From contig DAIDGX010000024.1 of assembly GCA_027452165.1 (NCBI GenBank), positions 62,001 to 126,000 on the forward strand: a DNA stretch of 64,000 bases, given 5' to 3'. Below, one piece after another: positions 9,044 to 17,768 of the stretch (position 1 is the first letter of the stretch; every line of letters starts with the position of its first letter). Made by a program: the position numbers and the translations under genes. Source of the stretch: Vulcanimicrobiota bacterium (GTDB lineage: Bacteria; Vulcanimicrobiota; Vulcanimicrobiia; Vulcanimicrobiales; Vulcanimicrobiaceae). The notes beneath the pieces are model-generated. The model worked only from the letters and a program-made list of their open reading frames with translations. It searched no databases and was not told the DNA's origin.

Positions 9044-9904
9044 ATGATCGAACTCGTTCTCTCGCTTGCACTCCTCACGTTGATCAAAGCGACGCCACTC
9101 ATCTACGCTGCGCTCGGAGGCGTGATCTCGGAGCGCTCCGGCGTGATCAACATCGGGCTCGAAGGGATGATGGCGATCGGCGCGTTCACCGCCGTCATCA
9201 TCTCGTACGCGACGCGCCAACCGATGCTCGGTTTGCTCGCTGGTGTAGCCGCCGGTGCGCTCGCCGGCTACGTGCTCGGCGTCGCGGCGACACGTTTCAA
9301 GGTCGATCAAATCGTCGCCGGAACCGGCATCAACCTGATCTGCGCGGGCGGTGCCGCATATGGTCTCGTGCTCATCTTCAATCAGCCGGGCGCAAGCGCA
9401 CAGGTACCCGCGCTCGGCCACCACTACCTCGTGCTCGTCGTGCTCGCGTTCATTGCGGCGCTCGCCTTGCACTGGCTGCTCGCGCGCACACCGTGGGGCC
9501 TTCGCGTACGTGCGTGCGGCGAGAATCCCGCGGCGCTCGCATCGGCAGGTATCGATCCGCTCGCGATGCGGCTCACCGCGGTCACGATCTCGGGCGCGCT
9601 CGCGGGGCTCGGCGGCGCATTCCTCTCACTCGGCGAGTTGAACCTCTACTCCGACGGCATGACCGCCGGGCGCGGCTTCATCGCGCTCGCCGCCGTCATC
9701 TTCGGCCGTTGGAACCCCATCGGCGCAACGCTTGCGTGCGTGGTCTTTGGCCTTTTTGAAGCATTGCAATACGTGCTGCAAGGACGCATTTCGTGGCTGC
9801 CCGCCGATGCGATGCAAGCATTACCCTACATCGCCGCGCTCGTTGCGCTCGCCGGCATCACCGGCAAAGTGCGGGCACCCGCATCCGACGGCGTGCCCTA
9901 CTGA
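9044..9904 (+). CDS. Nucleoside ABC importer permease (YufQ-like)
   Basis: 286 residues, the shorter of the two BPD_transp_2 subunits. Recognisable are the N-terminal YAALGGVISERSGVINIG stretch (same coupling region as its partner), GLRVRACGENPAALASAGID, and a C-terminal run of three helices. It completes the four-gene operon starting at 5569. The last residues extend into a short hydrophilic tail. Confidence 0.92.
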   Translation: MIELVLSLALLTLIKATPLIYAALGGVISERSGVINIGLEGMMAIGAFTAVIISYATRQPMLGLLAGVAAGALAGYVLGVAATRFKVDQIVAGTGINLICAGGAAYGLVLIFNQPGASAQVPALGHHYLVLVVLAFIAALALHWLLARTPWGLRVRACGENPAALASAGIDPLAMRLTAVTISGALAGLGGAFLSLGELNLYSDGMTAGRGFIALAAVIFGRWNPIGATLACVVFGLFEALQYVLQGRISWLPADAMQALPYIAALVALAGITGKVRAPASDGVPY

Positions 9905-9973
9905 GCACGAGCGCGCCAGGGCCTGCACCGATCGGCTTGAATCCTACACGCCGTGGCCGATACCAACTCTAAG

Positions 9974-10963
9974 ATGTTGCGCCGTATCACCGCATACGCC
10001 GCCCTCACGTGCGCGCTCGCGTTCGTGTCGGCTCATCCCGCACGCGCGTTCGTCATGCCCTCCGCGATGAAGACGCTGCGAGTCGATGGCTTGCGACTAG
10101 CCGCTCGCTTGCCGGCGCAGAGCGCGTTCGAAGTGCTCGACCTCTCGACGGGCCTGCACGTGATGCACAACGCCAACGAGAGCATGCCCGCCGCTTCGAC
10201 GATCAAGATCCCGGTCATGGTCGAGGTGTTCCGGCAAATGGAGGCGGGCCGTTTCACGTTGGAGCATCACCTGACGCTGCTCGCTTCCGATAAAGATTAC
10301 GGTTCGGGCGATCTGTGCGACGAGCCCGACGGCGGCACGTACACGGTTAAGGATCTGCTCTCGCTGATGATCGACATCAGCGACAACACCGCAACCAACA
10401 TGTTGATCCGTTTGGTCGGACGCACGCGCATCAACGCATCGATGCGCCGCCTCGGCCTTACGCACACGCGCTTGGCGAGCGACATTCGCACCGACACCTG
10501 GTCGGTACGGCAGACACTGCGCAGTTCGCCCGCCGACATGGTGAGACTCCTCACCATGATGGCCAAACGTGAACTCGTCGATGCATGGTCGTCGAACGAG
10601 ATGATCTCGATCCTCGAGCAAGATCAAATCAACACGCTCCTGCCCGAACCGCTCCCCGACGACGTGCCGATCGCCCACAAGACCGGCAGCTTCTCCGATA
10701 CGCTCGACGACGTCGGAATCGTGTACGAAAGCGACGCGCCCTACGTGATCGCGGTCATGACGACCGGCCTTCCGTCGCTAGGCATCGGACGTAGCTTCTT
10801 TCATGCGCTCTCGCGCACCGCGTACATGCAAGAAGAACGCCTCGCATCATGGCGTTCGCTTGTCGGTATCGCCACCTTCGCGGATTCGGGAGGCATCATG
10901 CCGCCCGATATCCGCTACTGGCAAAACAGCGCCCTCACCTCACGCGCCGTCGGCGGGGGGTAG
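9974..10963 (+). CDS. Exported serine hydrolase of the class A beta-lactamase fold
   Basis: 329 residues from the ATG that gives a clean signal peptide (MLRRITAYAALTC then ...HPARA); a GTG seven codons earlier at 9953 is the alternative, and neither has a good ribosome-binding site. The fold motifs are complete: catalytic S75xxK78 (STIK), S136-D137-N138, and K236-T237-G238. The omega-loop motif ExxLN, which supplies the deacylating Glu of true class A beta-lactamases, is not visible between SDN and KTG. I therefore favour a D,D-peptidase-like or other serine hydrolase acting on cell-wall material over an antibiotic-resistance enzyme. It is monocistronic and convergent with ilvE. Confidence 0.8.
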   Translation: MLRRITAYAALTCALAFVSAHPARAFVMPSAMKTLRVDGLRLAARLPAQSAFEVLDLSTGLHVMHNANESMPAASTIKIPVMVEVFRQMEAGRFTLEHHLTLLASDKDYGSGDLCDEPDGGTYTVKDLLSLMIDISDNTATNMLIRLVGRTRINASMRRLGLTHTRLASDIRTDTWSVRQTLRSSPADMVRLLTMMAKRELVDAWSSNEMISILEQDQINTLLPEPLPDDVPIAHKTGSFSDTLDDVGIVYESDAPYVIAVMTTGLPSLGIGRSFFHALSRTAYMQEERLASWRSLVGIATFADSGGIMPPDIRYWQNSALTSRAVGGG

Positions 10964-10999
10964 CAACGGGCCACCGCCGGGCGACGCGCCGGAAGCGGG

Positions 11000-11938
11000 T
11001 TAGGCAGAGACCTTCGCACCGTACGTGCGCGTGAGCCAGGAGGCAAAGGCGGGTTCTTCGCCACGGACGGCACGCTGGTAGGTTTCGGAGAGCCTGCGCG
11101 TGATCGGGCCGACGCCGCCGGTGCCGACGACGCGATGGTCGATCGTCCCGATCGGCGCGATACCCGCGGCGGTTCCGGTGAAGAAGAGCTCGTCGGAGGC
11201 ATAGAGCTCGCCGCGATCGATCGAACGCTCGACGACTTGGATGCCGAATCCCTCAGCGATCGTCATGATCGCGCGGCGCGTGCATCCTTCGAGAACGTTC
11301 TGCGAAGGATCGGGGGTATAGAGCTTGCCGTGGCGCACGAGAAAGAGATTTTCGGCGCTCCCTTCGGCAACGTGACCGTCGTGCGAGAGCAGGATCGCTT
11401 CATCAAAGCCGTTGGTGATTGCCTCGCTCTTGGCAAGCGCCGAGTTCACGTAGAGGCCGGTGATCTTCGCGCGCGGCGGCGCCATCGTATCGTCGGCGCG
11501 ACGCCACGAGCTGGTACAGACGTTGAGCGCCTTGGTCGGATCCAGATAGGTGCCAAAAGGAACCGGGATCATCGCAAAATGGTCGGGGACGTTGTGGAGC
11601 CGTACGCCGATGTCTTCGGCCGCCTTGAACACGCACGGGCGGATGTAGATATCGGTTTCGAACCCGTTACGTTTACAGAGATCGACGGTGATCGCGATCA
11701 ATTCGTCAACGGTGTGCGGAATATCCATCAGCAGGATCTTGGCCGAAATCTTGAGGCGCTCGTAGTGCTCGCGCAGCAACACGAGGTAGAGCTCGCGATC
11801 GTGCGCGTTCCAATGGCCGCGAATGCCTTCAAAACAACCTGTGCCGTACTGCAGGCCGTGCGTGAGCAGGCCGACTTTCGCCTCGTCGTAGCGGCGAAAC
11901 TCTCCACCGGAGAAAACGGTAATCGCTGATAGATCCAC
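11000..11938 (-). CDS. ilvE: Branched-chain-amino-acid aminotransferase
   Basis: 312 residues. A PLP fold-type IV enzyme that interconverts Val/Leu/Ile and their 2-oxo acids in the cytoplasm. The hallmark start (GLLTHGLQYGTGCFEGIR) is present, then the PLP-lysine region AKITGLYVNSALAKSEA, with E in the DEAILL motif and the phosphate-binding loop EGSAENLFLV. GTG at 11938 was chosen: AAGGA lies about 11 nt upstream and the family starts just before this point; an ATG at 11965 would precede the ribosome-binding site. It is divergent from chrA. Confidence 0.88.
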   Translation of the reverse strand: MDLSAITVFSGGEFRRYDEAKVGLLTHGLQYGTGCFEGIRGHWNAHDRELYLVLLREHYERLKISAKILLMDIPHTVDELIAITVDLCKRNGFETDIYIRPCVFKAAEDIGVRLHNVPDHFAMIPVPFGTYLDPTKALNVCTSSWRRADDTMAPPRAKITGLYVNSALAKSEAITNGFDEAILLSHDGHVAEGSAENLFLVRHGKLYTPDPSQNVLEGCTRRAIMTIAEGFGIQVVERSIDRGELYASDELFFTGTAAGIAPIGTIDHRVVGTGGVGPITRRLSETYQRAVRGEEPAFASWLTRTYGAKVSA

Positions 11939-12003
11939 GATGCTGGAAGCTCCTTGACGTCGCATGGTCGCGTTTACGTAAAACGCCCGAACGTTGCAAG
12001 GTT

Positions 12004-12020
12004 GCCGCCGCGACGGCGGC
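12004..12020. other. Perfect 7-bp hairpin between ilvE and chrA
   Basis: GCCGCCG, CGA, CGGCGGC form a perfect stem-loop in the divergent ilvE-chrA gap, 17 nt before the chrA start. There is no T tract on either strand, so it is not a standard terminator. It may be a local structure in the chrA 5' leader. The rest of the gap has no obvious promoter pair. Confidence 0.4.
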
Positions 12021-12036
12021 GCACCTCTACAAGGCC

Positions 12037-13209
12037 ATGATGAGGCTCTCGAAGGTGCTTGCGGTCTTCATCAGACTTGGGTGCACCTCGTTCGGCGGTC
12101 CGGTCGCGCATCTCGGGTACTTTCACCGCGAGTTCGTGGAACGGCGGCGCCTGCTCGACGACGCGACCTTCGGCGAGTGCATCGCCCTCACCCAACTGCT
12201 TCCGGGTCCCTCCAGTTCGCAGACCGGTATGCTCATCGGTTGGATTGCTGCGGGGCCACTCGGTGCGCTCACCGCTTGGATCGGTTTTACGCTGCCCTCC
12301 GCAGTGTTGATGACCGCTTTCGCGCTCGCGCTGCCGCGCCTCGACCCCTATGCGGGATGGCTCCATGGCCTGCTGCTCGTCGCAGCAGCCGTCGTCGCGT
12401 CGGCGATCGTCACCATGCGCGCCACGCTCGCACCCGACTTTGCGCGCATCCTCGTCGCGCTCGGCGTTTTCGGGCTCGTGATCCTTGCGCCGTTCGGCGC
12501 CGTCGCACCGGTCGCCATCGCGCTTGCAGCGATCGCCGGCGCAATTGCGCTGCACGGCCGCATCCCGCTCGCGCAGCCACATCTCGATCTGCGCATCTCG
12601 CGACGCGCCGGAACCGCGATCCTCGTCGCGTTTACACTGGTCTTCGCCGGGCTTACGGTGTGGGCAACCCATGGCTCGCACGTGGCGATCCTCGCCACCA
12701 CGCTTTTTGGCGTGGGAAGCCTCGTCTTCGGCGGCGGGCATGTGGTTCTTCCGCTACTCCAGACACAGCTTGCGTCCGGCGGAATCATCGATCAACGCAC
12801 CATGCTTGCCGGCTACGGCGCTGCTCAAGCGATGCCCGGCCCGCTCTTCACGCTCGCCTCGTTTGTTGGCGCGCGCGCCTACGGCGCATCGCTTGCCATT
12901 TTGGGTGCAGCGCTCGGGACGCTCGCCATCTTTGCGCCATCGTTCTTCTTGCTCGCGGGCATCGCACCGTTCTATCGCGCGCTCGCCGCAAACGATCGTT
13001 TTCGTGCCGCGCTCGCGGGCGCAAATGCAGGCGTGGTCGGACTGCTCGCGGCCGCCTTCGTTACACCGATCTGGAATACGGCCGTGCACGGCGGTACCGA
13101 CGTGGTTTTCGTCATCGCCGCATTTCTCGCGATCCACGTTGCGGGCGTCCCTGCCTGGGCGGTGGTGCTCCTGGGCGCGATTGCCAGCTTCGCGATCGGA
13201 GCGGCCTGA
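12037..13209 (+). CDS. chrA: Chromate/anion transporter, ChrA (CHR) family
   Basis: 390 residues, two homologous CHR halves as in long-chain ChrA. The first half starts with GCTSFGGPVAHLGYF and LLPGPSSSQTGMLIG; the second repeats the pattern in LVFGGGHVVLPLL and AQAMPGPLFTLASFVG. ChrA proteins expel chromate or sulfate-like oxyanions, and the FGGP/PGP motifs belong to the transport core. About ten membrane segments. ATG at 12037 (or the next ATG three bases on) follows an AAGG. The neighbouring phosphoesterase starts 4 nt after its stop, so the two are one transcription unit. Confidence 0.9.
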   Translation: MMRLSKVLAVFIRLGCTSFGGPVAHLGYFHREFVERRRLLDDATFGECIALTQLLPGPSSSQTGMLIGWIAAGPLGALTAWIGFTLPSAVLMTAFALALPRLDPYAGWLHGLLLVAAAVVASAIVTMRATLAPDFARILVALGVFGLVILAPFGAVAPVAIALAAIAGAIALHGRIPLAQPHLDLRISRRAGTAILVAFTLVFAGLTVWATHGSHVAILATTLFGVGSLVFGGGHVVLPLLQTQLASGGIIDQRTMLAGYGAAQAMPGPLFTLASFVGARAYGASLAILGAALGTLAIFAPSFFLLAGIAPFYRALAANDRFRAALAGANAGVVGLLAAAFVTPIWNTAVHGGTDVVFVIAAFLAIHVAGVPAWAVVLLGAIASFAIGAA

Positions 13210-13213
13210 GCGC

Positions 13214-15439
13214 GTGCGCCGTTTTGTGCTGATTGCCGCGCTCGCGCTCATCGCCGGTGCAACCCTCACCGCGACGCGGCTCCCGTCGAACTGGCTCATC
13301 TCGCCGCCGGCAGGGCGCGTTGCCATGGTGGGTACGATGCCGCAGGGGCTCGCGCTCTCGCCCGATAGGTTACAGCTTGCCGTCGTCGATGCCGGCTTCA
13401 ATCCGCCGGCGCTACGCATCCTCGATGCACGCACGCTACGCCTGCTGCGACGCATACCGCTCAAAGACGCGTTCGGCACGCCCGTGTGGTTGAACCGCTC
13501 GCATCTGCTCGTTGCCGGCGGTTCGCTCGATGCCGCGCAAGACGTCAACCTGCAGAACGGACGTGTGACCATCCCAACGTCGCTCAAGGGTCCGCTGCTC
13601 GGCTGGGCCGCCGGCGTCGCGGTGCATAACGGGATCGTCGCCGTCACCTACAACATGGCCCGCACGGTGATGGTCGCCGACCTGCTGCACGGCACACATT
13701 ACAGTTATCGCACGGGCGAACGTCCTTCGGCCGTACTGATCGCGCGACATCGCGTCATCGTCGCCAATCAGGGCGAATCCTCACTTACCGTCGGAGCAAC
13801 CGGCAACGTGGAGCACGAAGCGACGATCGCCGTCGATCTGCATCCCGGCGCGCTCGCGCTCGCGCCAGGCGGCAAGCTGCTCTACGTCGCGTGCACCGAT
13901 GCCGACACCATCGACGTCGTCGATCTCGCGCGCGAGCGGGTCGTTGCGCGCATTGCGGTCGGCCTTCCGCAGGGCTCCGGGGCATCGCCGAACGCGCTCG
14001 CCGTCACACCCGGCGGTACACTCTACGCGACGCTCGGTGCCGAAAACGCGATCGCCGAGATTCGCAACGGGCGACTCGTCGCTCGCGCCCCGGCCGGATG
14101 GTATCCCGACGCGATCGCCGTCGGCGCGCGGACGGTCTTCGTCGCAAACGGCAGGGGCGAATCATCGCACGCGAACCCCCGGTTCAATCCCGAGGCCGCC
14201 ATCGATTCCTCGTATGTTGCTTCGCAACTCGTCGGCTCGATCCGTACGCTTGCGCGCACGCGGTTCGGTGCCGCGAGTACCGCGCAGGTGCTCGCGGATA
14301 TTCCGCATCCGCTGGCAACGCCGGCACAAACCGTCGTACGCGCGCACGGCCCGATTCGGCACGTGATCTACGTCATCAAAGAGAACCGCACCTACGATCA
14401 GGTGCTTGGCGATCTGCGCGGTGCGAACGGCGATCCACACCTCGCGTGGTTCGGCGAAAAGATCACGCCGAACCAGCACGCGATCGCACGCCGCTTCGGC
14501 ATCTATGACAACACTTTCGCGGACGCTCAAGTGAGCGCCACGGGGCACAGTTGGTCCACGGCGGCGTTCGCAAACGATTATGCCGAACGCTTTTGGCCGA
14601 TCGATTACGGCGGCCGCATCGATCGCTATGATTTCGAAGACGGCGCGGTCGCGAGCGTACCGCGCAACGGATATCTCTGGGACGACGCGAACCGCATGCA
14701 CGTGGCGTTCCGCGACTACGGCGAGTTCGTCACCACGCCGAAGTCGCACTATCCGGTCACCACGCACATGCCCGGATTGCGCGGCAAGATCGATCCGAGA
14801 TATCCCGGATTCGATCTTGCCTTCAGCGACGAAGCCCGCATCGATGAGTGGCAACGCGAATTCGCGTCGTACGTCGCGCATCACGACCTCCCACCGCTCG
14901 AAATCATTCGTTTGCCCAACGATCACACGTGGGGCACACGCGCCGGCGTTCCAACACCGCAAGCCTACGTCGCGCAAAATGACCTCGCGTTCGGACGCCT
15001 CGTCGATGTCGTGTCGCACTCGCCGTACTGGCGCGATACCGCCATCTTCGCGATCGAAGACGACGCGCAGAATGGGCCGGACCACGTGAGCGATCAACGC
15101 ACGACGTTCTTTCTCGCATCGCCCTACGCCGCGCCGGGCGTGCACCACGCGCACTATACCACCTCGAGCGTGTTGCATACGATCGAACTGATCCTCGGGC
15201 TGCCACCGATGAGCATCTACGACGCGGTCGCACCACCGCTGTATGACGGTTTCACGCTCGCACCGGACCTCGCACCCTATAACGTACTCCCGGAGCGTAT
15301 CAACCTTACCGCGACGAACGCGGCAAACGCCTACGGCGCTGCGCAATCGGCACGAATGGACTTCCGGCACGCCGATCAAGCGAGCGCAGCCGAATTGAAC
15401 GATATCCTCGCGCACGCAGCGGGTACGACCCCACCATGA
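13214..15439 (+). CDS. Beta-propeller/phosphoesterase fusion protein, exported
   Basis: 741 residues from a GTG 4 nt after chrA; a much longer open frame upstream is an accident inside chrA. Residues 1-20 form a signal or anchor segment. About 25-330 hold a YVTN-type beta-propeller with repeats such as GGKLLYVACTDADTIDVVD and 'AVTPGGTLYATL'. The rest is an alkaline-phosphatase-superfamily phosphoesterase: HVIYVIKENRTYDQVLGD carries the metal and nucleophile region, with later DNTFADAQVSATGHSW and EDDAQNGPDHV motifs. Such proteins resemble AcpA-type acid phosphatases or non-haemolytic phospholipase C. Substrate unknown. It overlaps the next gene by four bases. Confidence 0.85.
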   Translation: MRRFVLIAALALIAGATLTATRLPSNWLISPPAGRVAMVGTMPQGLALSPDRLQLAVVDAGFNPPALRILDARTLRLLRRIPLKDAFGTPVWLNRSHLLVAGGSLDAAQDVNLQNGRVTIPTSLKGPLLGWAAGVAVHNGIVAVTYNMARTVMVADLLHGTHYSYRTGERPSAVLIARHRVIVANQGESSLTVGATGNVEHEATIAVDLHPGALALAPGGKLLYVACTDADTIDVVDLARERVVARIAVGLPQGSGASPNALAVTPGGTLYATLGAENAIAEIRNGRLVARAPAGWYPDAIAVGARTVFVANGRGESSHANPRFNPEAAIDSSYVASQLVGSIRTLARTRFGAASTAQVLADIPHPLATPAQTVVRAHGPIRHVIYVIKENRTYDQVLGDLRGANGDPHLAWFGEKITPNQHAIARRFGIYDNTFADAQVSATGHSWSTAAFANDYAERFWPIDYGGRIDRYDFEDGAVASVPRNGYLWDDANRMHVAFRDYGEFVTTPKSHYPVTTHMPGLRGKIDPRYPGFDLAFSDEARIDEWQREFASYVAHHDLPPLEIIRLPNDHTWGTRAGVPTPQAYVAQNDLAFGRLVDVVSHSPYWRDTAIFAIEDDAQNGPDHVSDQRTTFFLASPYAAPGVHHAHYTTSSVLHTIELILGLPPMSIYDAVAPPLYDGFTLAPDLAPYNVLPERINLTATNAANAYGAAQSARMDFRHADQASAAELNDILAHAAGTTPP

Positions 15440-16152
15440 ATCCCTGGTTTCTCGCAGGCACCACGTTCTTTGCATCGGCGGTCGAGTTCGTCGAAGCGGC
15501 GACGATCGTACTTGCCGTCGCCTCGACACACGGCGCGCGCGCGGCGCTTACCGGAACCCTCGGTGCCGCCGCGGTGCTCGTCGCGTTCGTCACGATCGGC
15601 ACGCCGCTGCTCGTGAGCGCCGCCGCGCTCGCACACATCGAGCTCATCGTCGGGCCGTTTCTCGTGCTCTTCGGGATTGCGTGGCTGCGCAAAGCGATTT
15701 GGCGCTACGCCAGACGCAAGGCGCAGCACGATGAGCGAGCGATCTTCGCGCGCGAGGTCGAGCAGTTACGAGCCGGCCGCGAACACCGGAGCGGCGTTGC
15801 GGTCGCCTTTCAGGGCGTCCTGGTCGAGGGGCTCGAAGTCGCGGTGATCGTCGTCACGTTCGGCGCATCGACGCCGCATTTGGTCGTGTGGTCGGCGGGC
15901 GGTGCATTAGCGGCGCTCGCGCTCGTCACCATCGTCGCGCTTGCGCTGCGTGCACCGCTCGCGCGCGTCCCGGAGAACGCGCTCAAAAGCATCGTCGGCG
16001 TGATGTTACTCGCACTTGGCACCTATTGGTGCGGTGAGGGCGCGGGACTGATCTGGTGGTTCGGGGATGCGACGCTCTTTGCGTTCGTCGCGCTCTACGC
16101 GCTTGCCGCGGCGGTGCTCGTGGAGGTACACAAACGTGCGGCCGCTGCGTGA
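15436..16152 (+). CDS. Multi-spanning membrane protein (COG4280-like)
   Basis: 238 residues with six hydrophobic segments. An acidic motif in the first helix (ASAVEFVEAATIVLAVA) and a matching one after the central polar loop (FQGVLVEGLEVAVIVVTFG) sit in two homologous halves, a layout shared with UPF0016/GDT1 cation antiporters and FTR1-type carriers. The paired E..E helices would line a cation path. I infer a metal-cation or proton-coupled transporter; the substrate is not known. ATG overlaps the preceding phosphoesterase stop (ATGA). Confidence 0.65.
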   Translation: MNPWFLAGTTFFASAVEFVEAATIVLAVASTHGARAALTGTLGAAAVLVAFVTIGTPLLVSAAALAHIELIVGPFLVLFGIAWLRKAIWRYARRKAQHDERAIFAREVEQLRAGREHRSGVAVAFQGVLVEGLEVAVIVVTFGASTPHLVVWSAGGALAALALVTIVALALRAPLARVPENALKSIVGVMLLALGTYWCGEGAGLIWWFGDATLFAFVALYALAAAVLVEVHKRAAAA

Positions 16153-16309
16153 GCTCTACGACTTTGTCACCGGCGGCTCGCTCGTCGCCCCGGCCGGTGT
16201 AGCGATCGCCCTCGTCGTCGCGTTCACGCTGCCGCTGTTTCGCGAGCAAGCCTTCGCGCTCGTCTTGCTCGCGACGCTTGCCGGGTCAACGTTCGAAACG
16301 ATCCGCTGA
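16136..16309 (+). CDS. Small single-span membrane protein, function unknown
   Basis: 57 residues from GTG at 16136, which has GGAGG about 9 nt upstream inside the preceding gene. It overlaps that gene by 17 bases in another frame. The centre (APAGVAIALVVAFTLP and then ALVLLATLAGSTF) gives two short hydrophobic stretches. I know no family. The tight packing with the COG4280-like gene suggests a small accessory subunit. It ends the four-gene set that begins with chrA. Confidence 0.5.
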   Translation: MRPLRELYDFVTGGSLVAPAGVAIALVVAFTLPLFREQAFALVLLATLAGSTFETIR

Positions 16310-16415
16310 TCGCGCTAGATTAACCAAGCGCATCCGGTTTCGGATTCCTGGGAGTTACACTACTCGTTAAGCTTGCTACCTTGCTCGCACGCTACACGTT
16401 AGGAGAGAACTCCGC

Positions 16416-17747
16416 ATGGCTTCATCCCCTGCATCCTCCGGCAACCGATGGTCGATCGCTCTTGCCGGCGTGATCGTGATGCTCTGCCTCGGTACCGTTT
16501 ACTCGTGGAGCATCTTCACCAACGCCCTCATCGCGGGATTTAACTGGTCAACGCAACAGGCGACGATCCCGTTTGAAACCGCGATCTTCTTCCTTGGCCT
16601 CGGCGCCGTCTTCGGCGGGCGCTGGCAAGACCGCGTCGGCCCTCGCACCGTGACCATCGTCGGCGTCATCACCTGGGGCATCGGTGTGCTCTTGGCGGGC
16701 CTCGGCACGCAAGCGCTTGGCGCATGGTGGCTCGATCTCACCTACGGCGTGATCGCCGGATTCGGAAATGGTATGGCCTACGTCACGCCGGTTGCGATGG
16801 TCACGAAATGGTTTCCCGATCGCCGCGGACTCGGCAGCGGCATGGTGGTGATGGGCTTCGGCTTGGGCGCGTTCGTGTACAACCAAGTCATCACGCGCTT
16901 GGGCAGCTACGTCATCGCGGCCAAACCCGCGCTTGCGTACGTCAAAGCGCGCGATGCGTCGATCAAAGCGGGCACTGCGTTCGATCCGACGCAGTATCAG
17001 CTCTCCGGGGACGTCATGCATGGATTGATGATGCTCTTCGTGATCTCCGGCGTGGTCTTCGTCGTTCTCGGCGGCCTTGCCGCGATGTCGCTAAAAAATC
17101 CGCCCGACACGTACAGCGTCGCCGGCGCAAACGCAACAGCGGCCGCCCACACGCCGAGCTACACGCCGGGTCAAGCGATGGCGATGCCGCAACTCTACGG
17201 CCTGTGGTTGCTGCTCTTCCTGAACGTCACGGCCGGCATCTTCGTTATCTCGAATGCGGTGCCGATGATCAGCGAATTCTCGGGCGCGGGCGCCGCGACC
17301 GCCGCACTCTGGTATGGCTTGATCGCCGTCTTCAACGGCCTCGGACGTTTCTTCTGGGGTTGGATATCGGATCGCATCGGCCGCGGGATGGCCTATACGG
17401 TCATGTATCTCGTCCAAGTCGTGATCTTCTTCGCGGTCGCACACCTCAACGGGCTCGCGGGCGTGCTCACGGCGTTTGCGATCGTGCTGCTCTGCTACGG
17501 CGGTGGCTTCGGCGTGATGCCGTCGTTCAACGCCGACTTCTTCGGCACGAAATACATGGGGCAGATCTACGGCTTCATCCTGACCGCCTGGGGGCTCGGC
17601 GGCGTCGTTGGGCCGTTCATCGCGGGCTTCGTGAAGGACAAAACGGGGTCGTACACGGCGGCGCTCGTGTGGATCGCGGTCATGCTGCTCGTAGCGGCGA
17701 TCATTCCGTTCTTCGTCAAGAAACCAAGCGGCGAAGCCGCAGCCTAA
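16416..17747 (+). CDS. MFS carrier of the oxalate/formate antiporter (OFA) family
   Basis: 443 residues with twelve predicted membrane helices. The OFA signature begins at WSIALAGVIVMLCLGTVYSWSIF, followed by GRWQDRVGPR between helices 2 and 3, and a second copy WGWISDRIGRG. The Lys-rich loop before the C-terminus is short. TAGGAG lies about 10 nt before the ATG. It precedes the formate dehydrogenase genes by 21 nt, which points to formate as substrate, though OFA members also carry oxalate and other monocarboxylates. Confidence 0.88.
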   Translation: MASSPASSGNRWSIALAGVIVMLCLGTVYSWSIFTNALIAGFNWSTQQATIPFETAIFFLGLGAVFGGRWQDRVGPRTVTIVGVITWGIGVLLAGLGTQALGAWWLDLTYGVIAGFGNGMAYVTPVAMVTKWFPDRRGLGSGMVVMGFGLGAFVYNQVITRLGSYVIAAKPALAYVKARDASIKAGTAFDPTQYQLSGDVMHGLMMLFVISGVVFVVLGGLAAMSLKNPPDTYSVAGANATAAAHTPSYTPGQAMAMPQLYGLWLLLFLNVTAGIFVISNAVPMISEFSGAGAATAALWYGLIAVFNGLGRFFWGWISDRIGRGMAYTVMYLVQVVIFFAVAHLNGLAGVLTAFAIVLLCYGGGFGVMPSFNADFFGTKYMGQIYGFILTAWGLGGVVGPFIAGFVKDKTGSYTAALVWIAVMLLVAAIIPFFVKKPSGEAAA

Positions 17748-17768
17748 CGCGAATCGCGGGGAGTATCA

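Noticed and set aside
9974-10963. Class A beta-lactamase resistance gene
   Set aside because: SxxK, SDN and KTG are present, but the ExxLN Glu of the omega loop is not visible, so antibiotic hydrolysis cannot be claimed.
12004-12020. Terminator between ilvE and chrA
   Set aside because: The hairpin is perfect but has no T tract, so it is listed as a hairpin only.
14162-15529. Long open frame opposite the phosphoesterase
   Set aside because: It lies antisense to a clear phosphoesterase and has no motif or start signal of its own.
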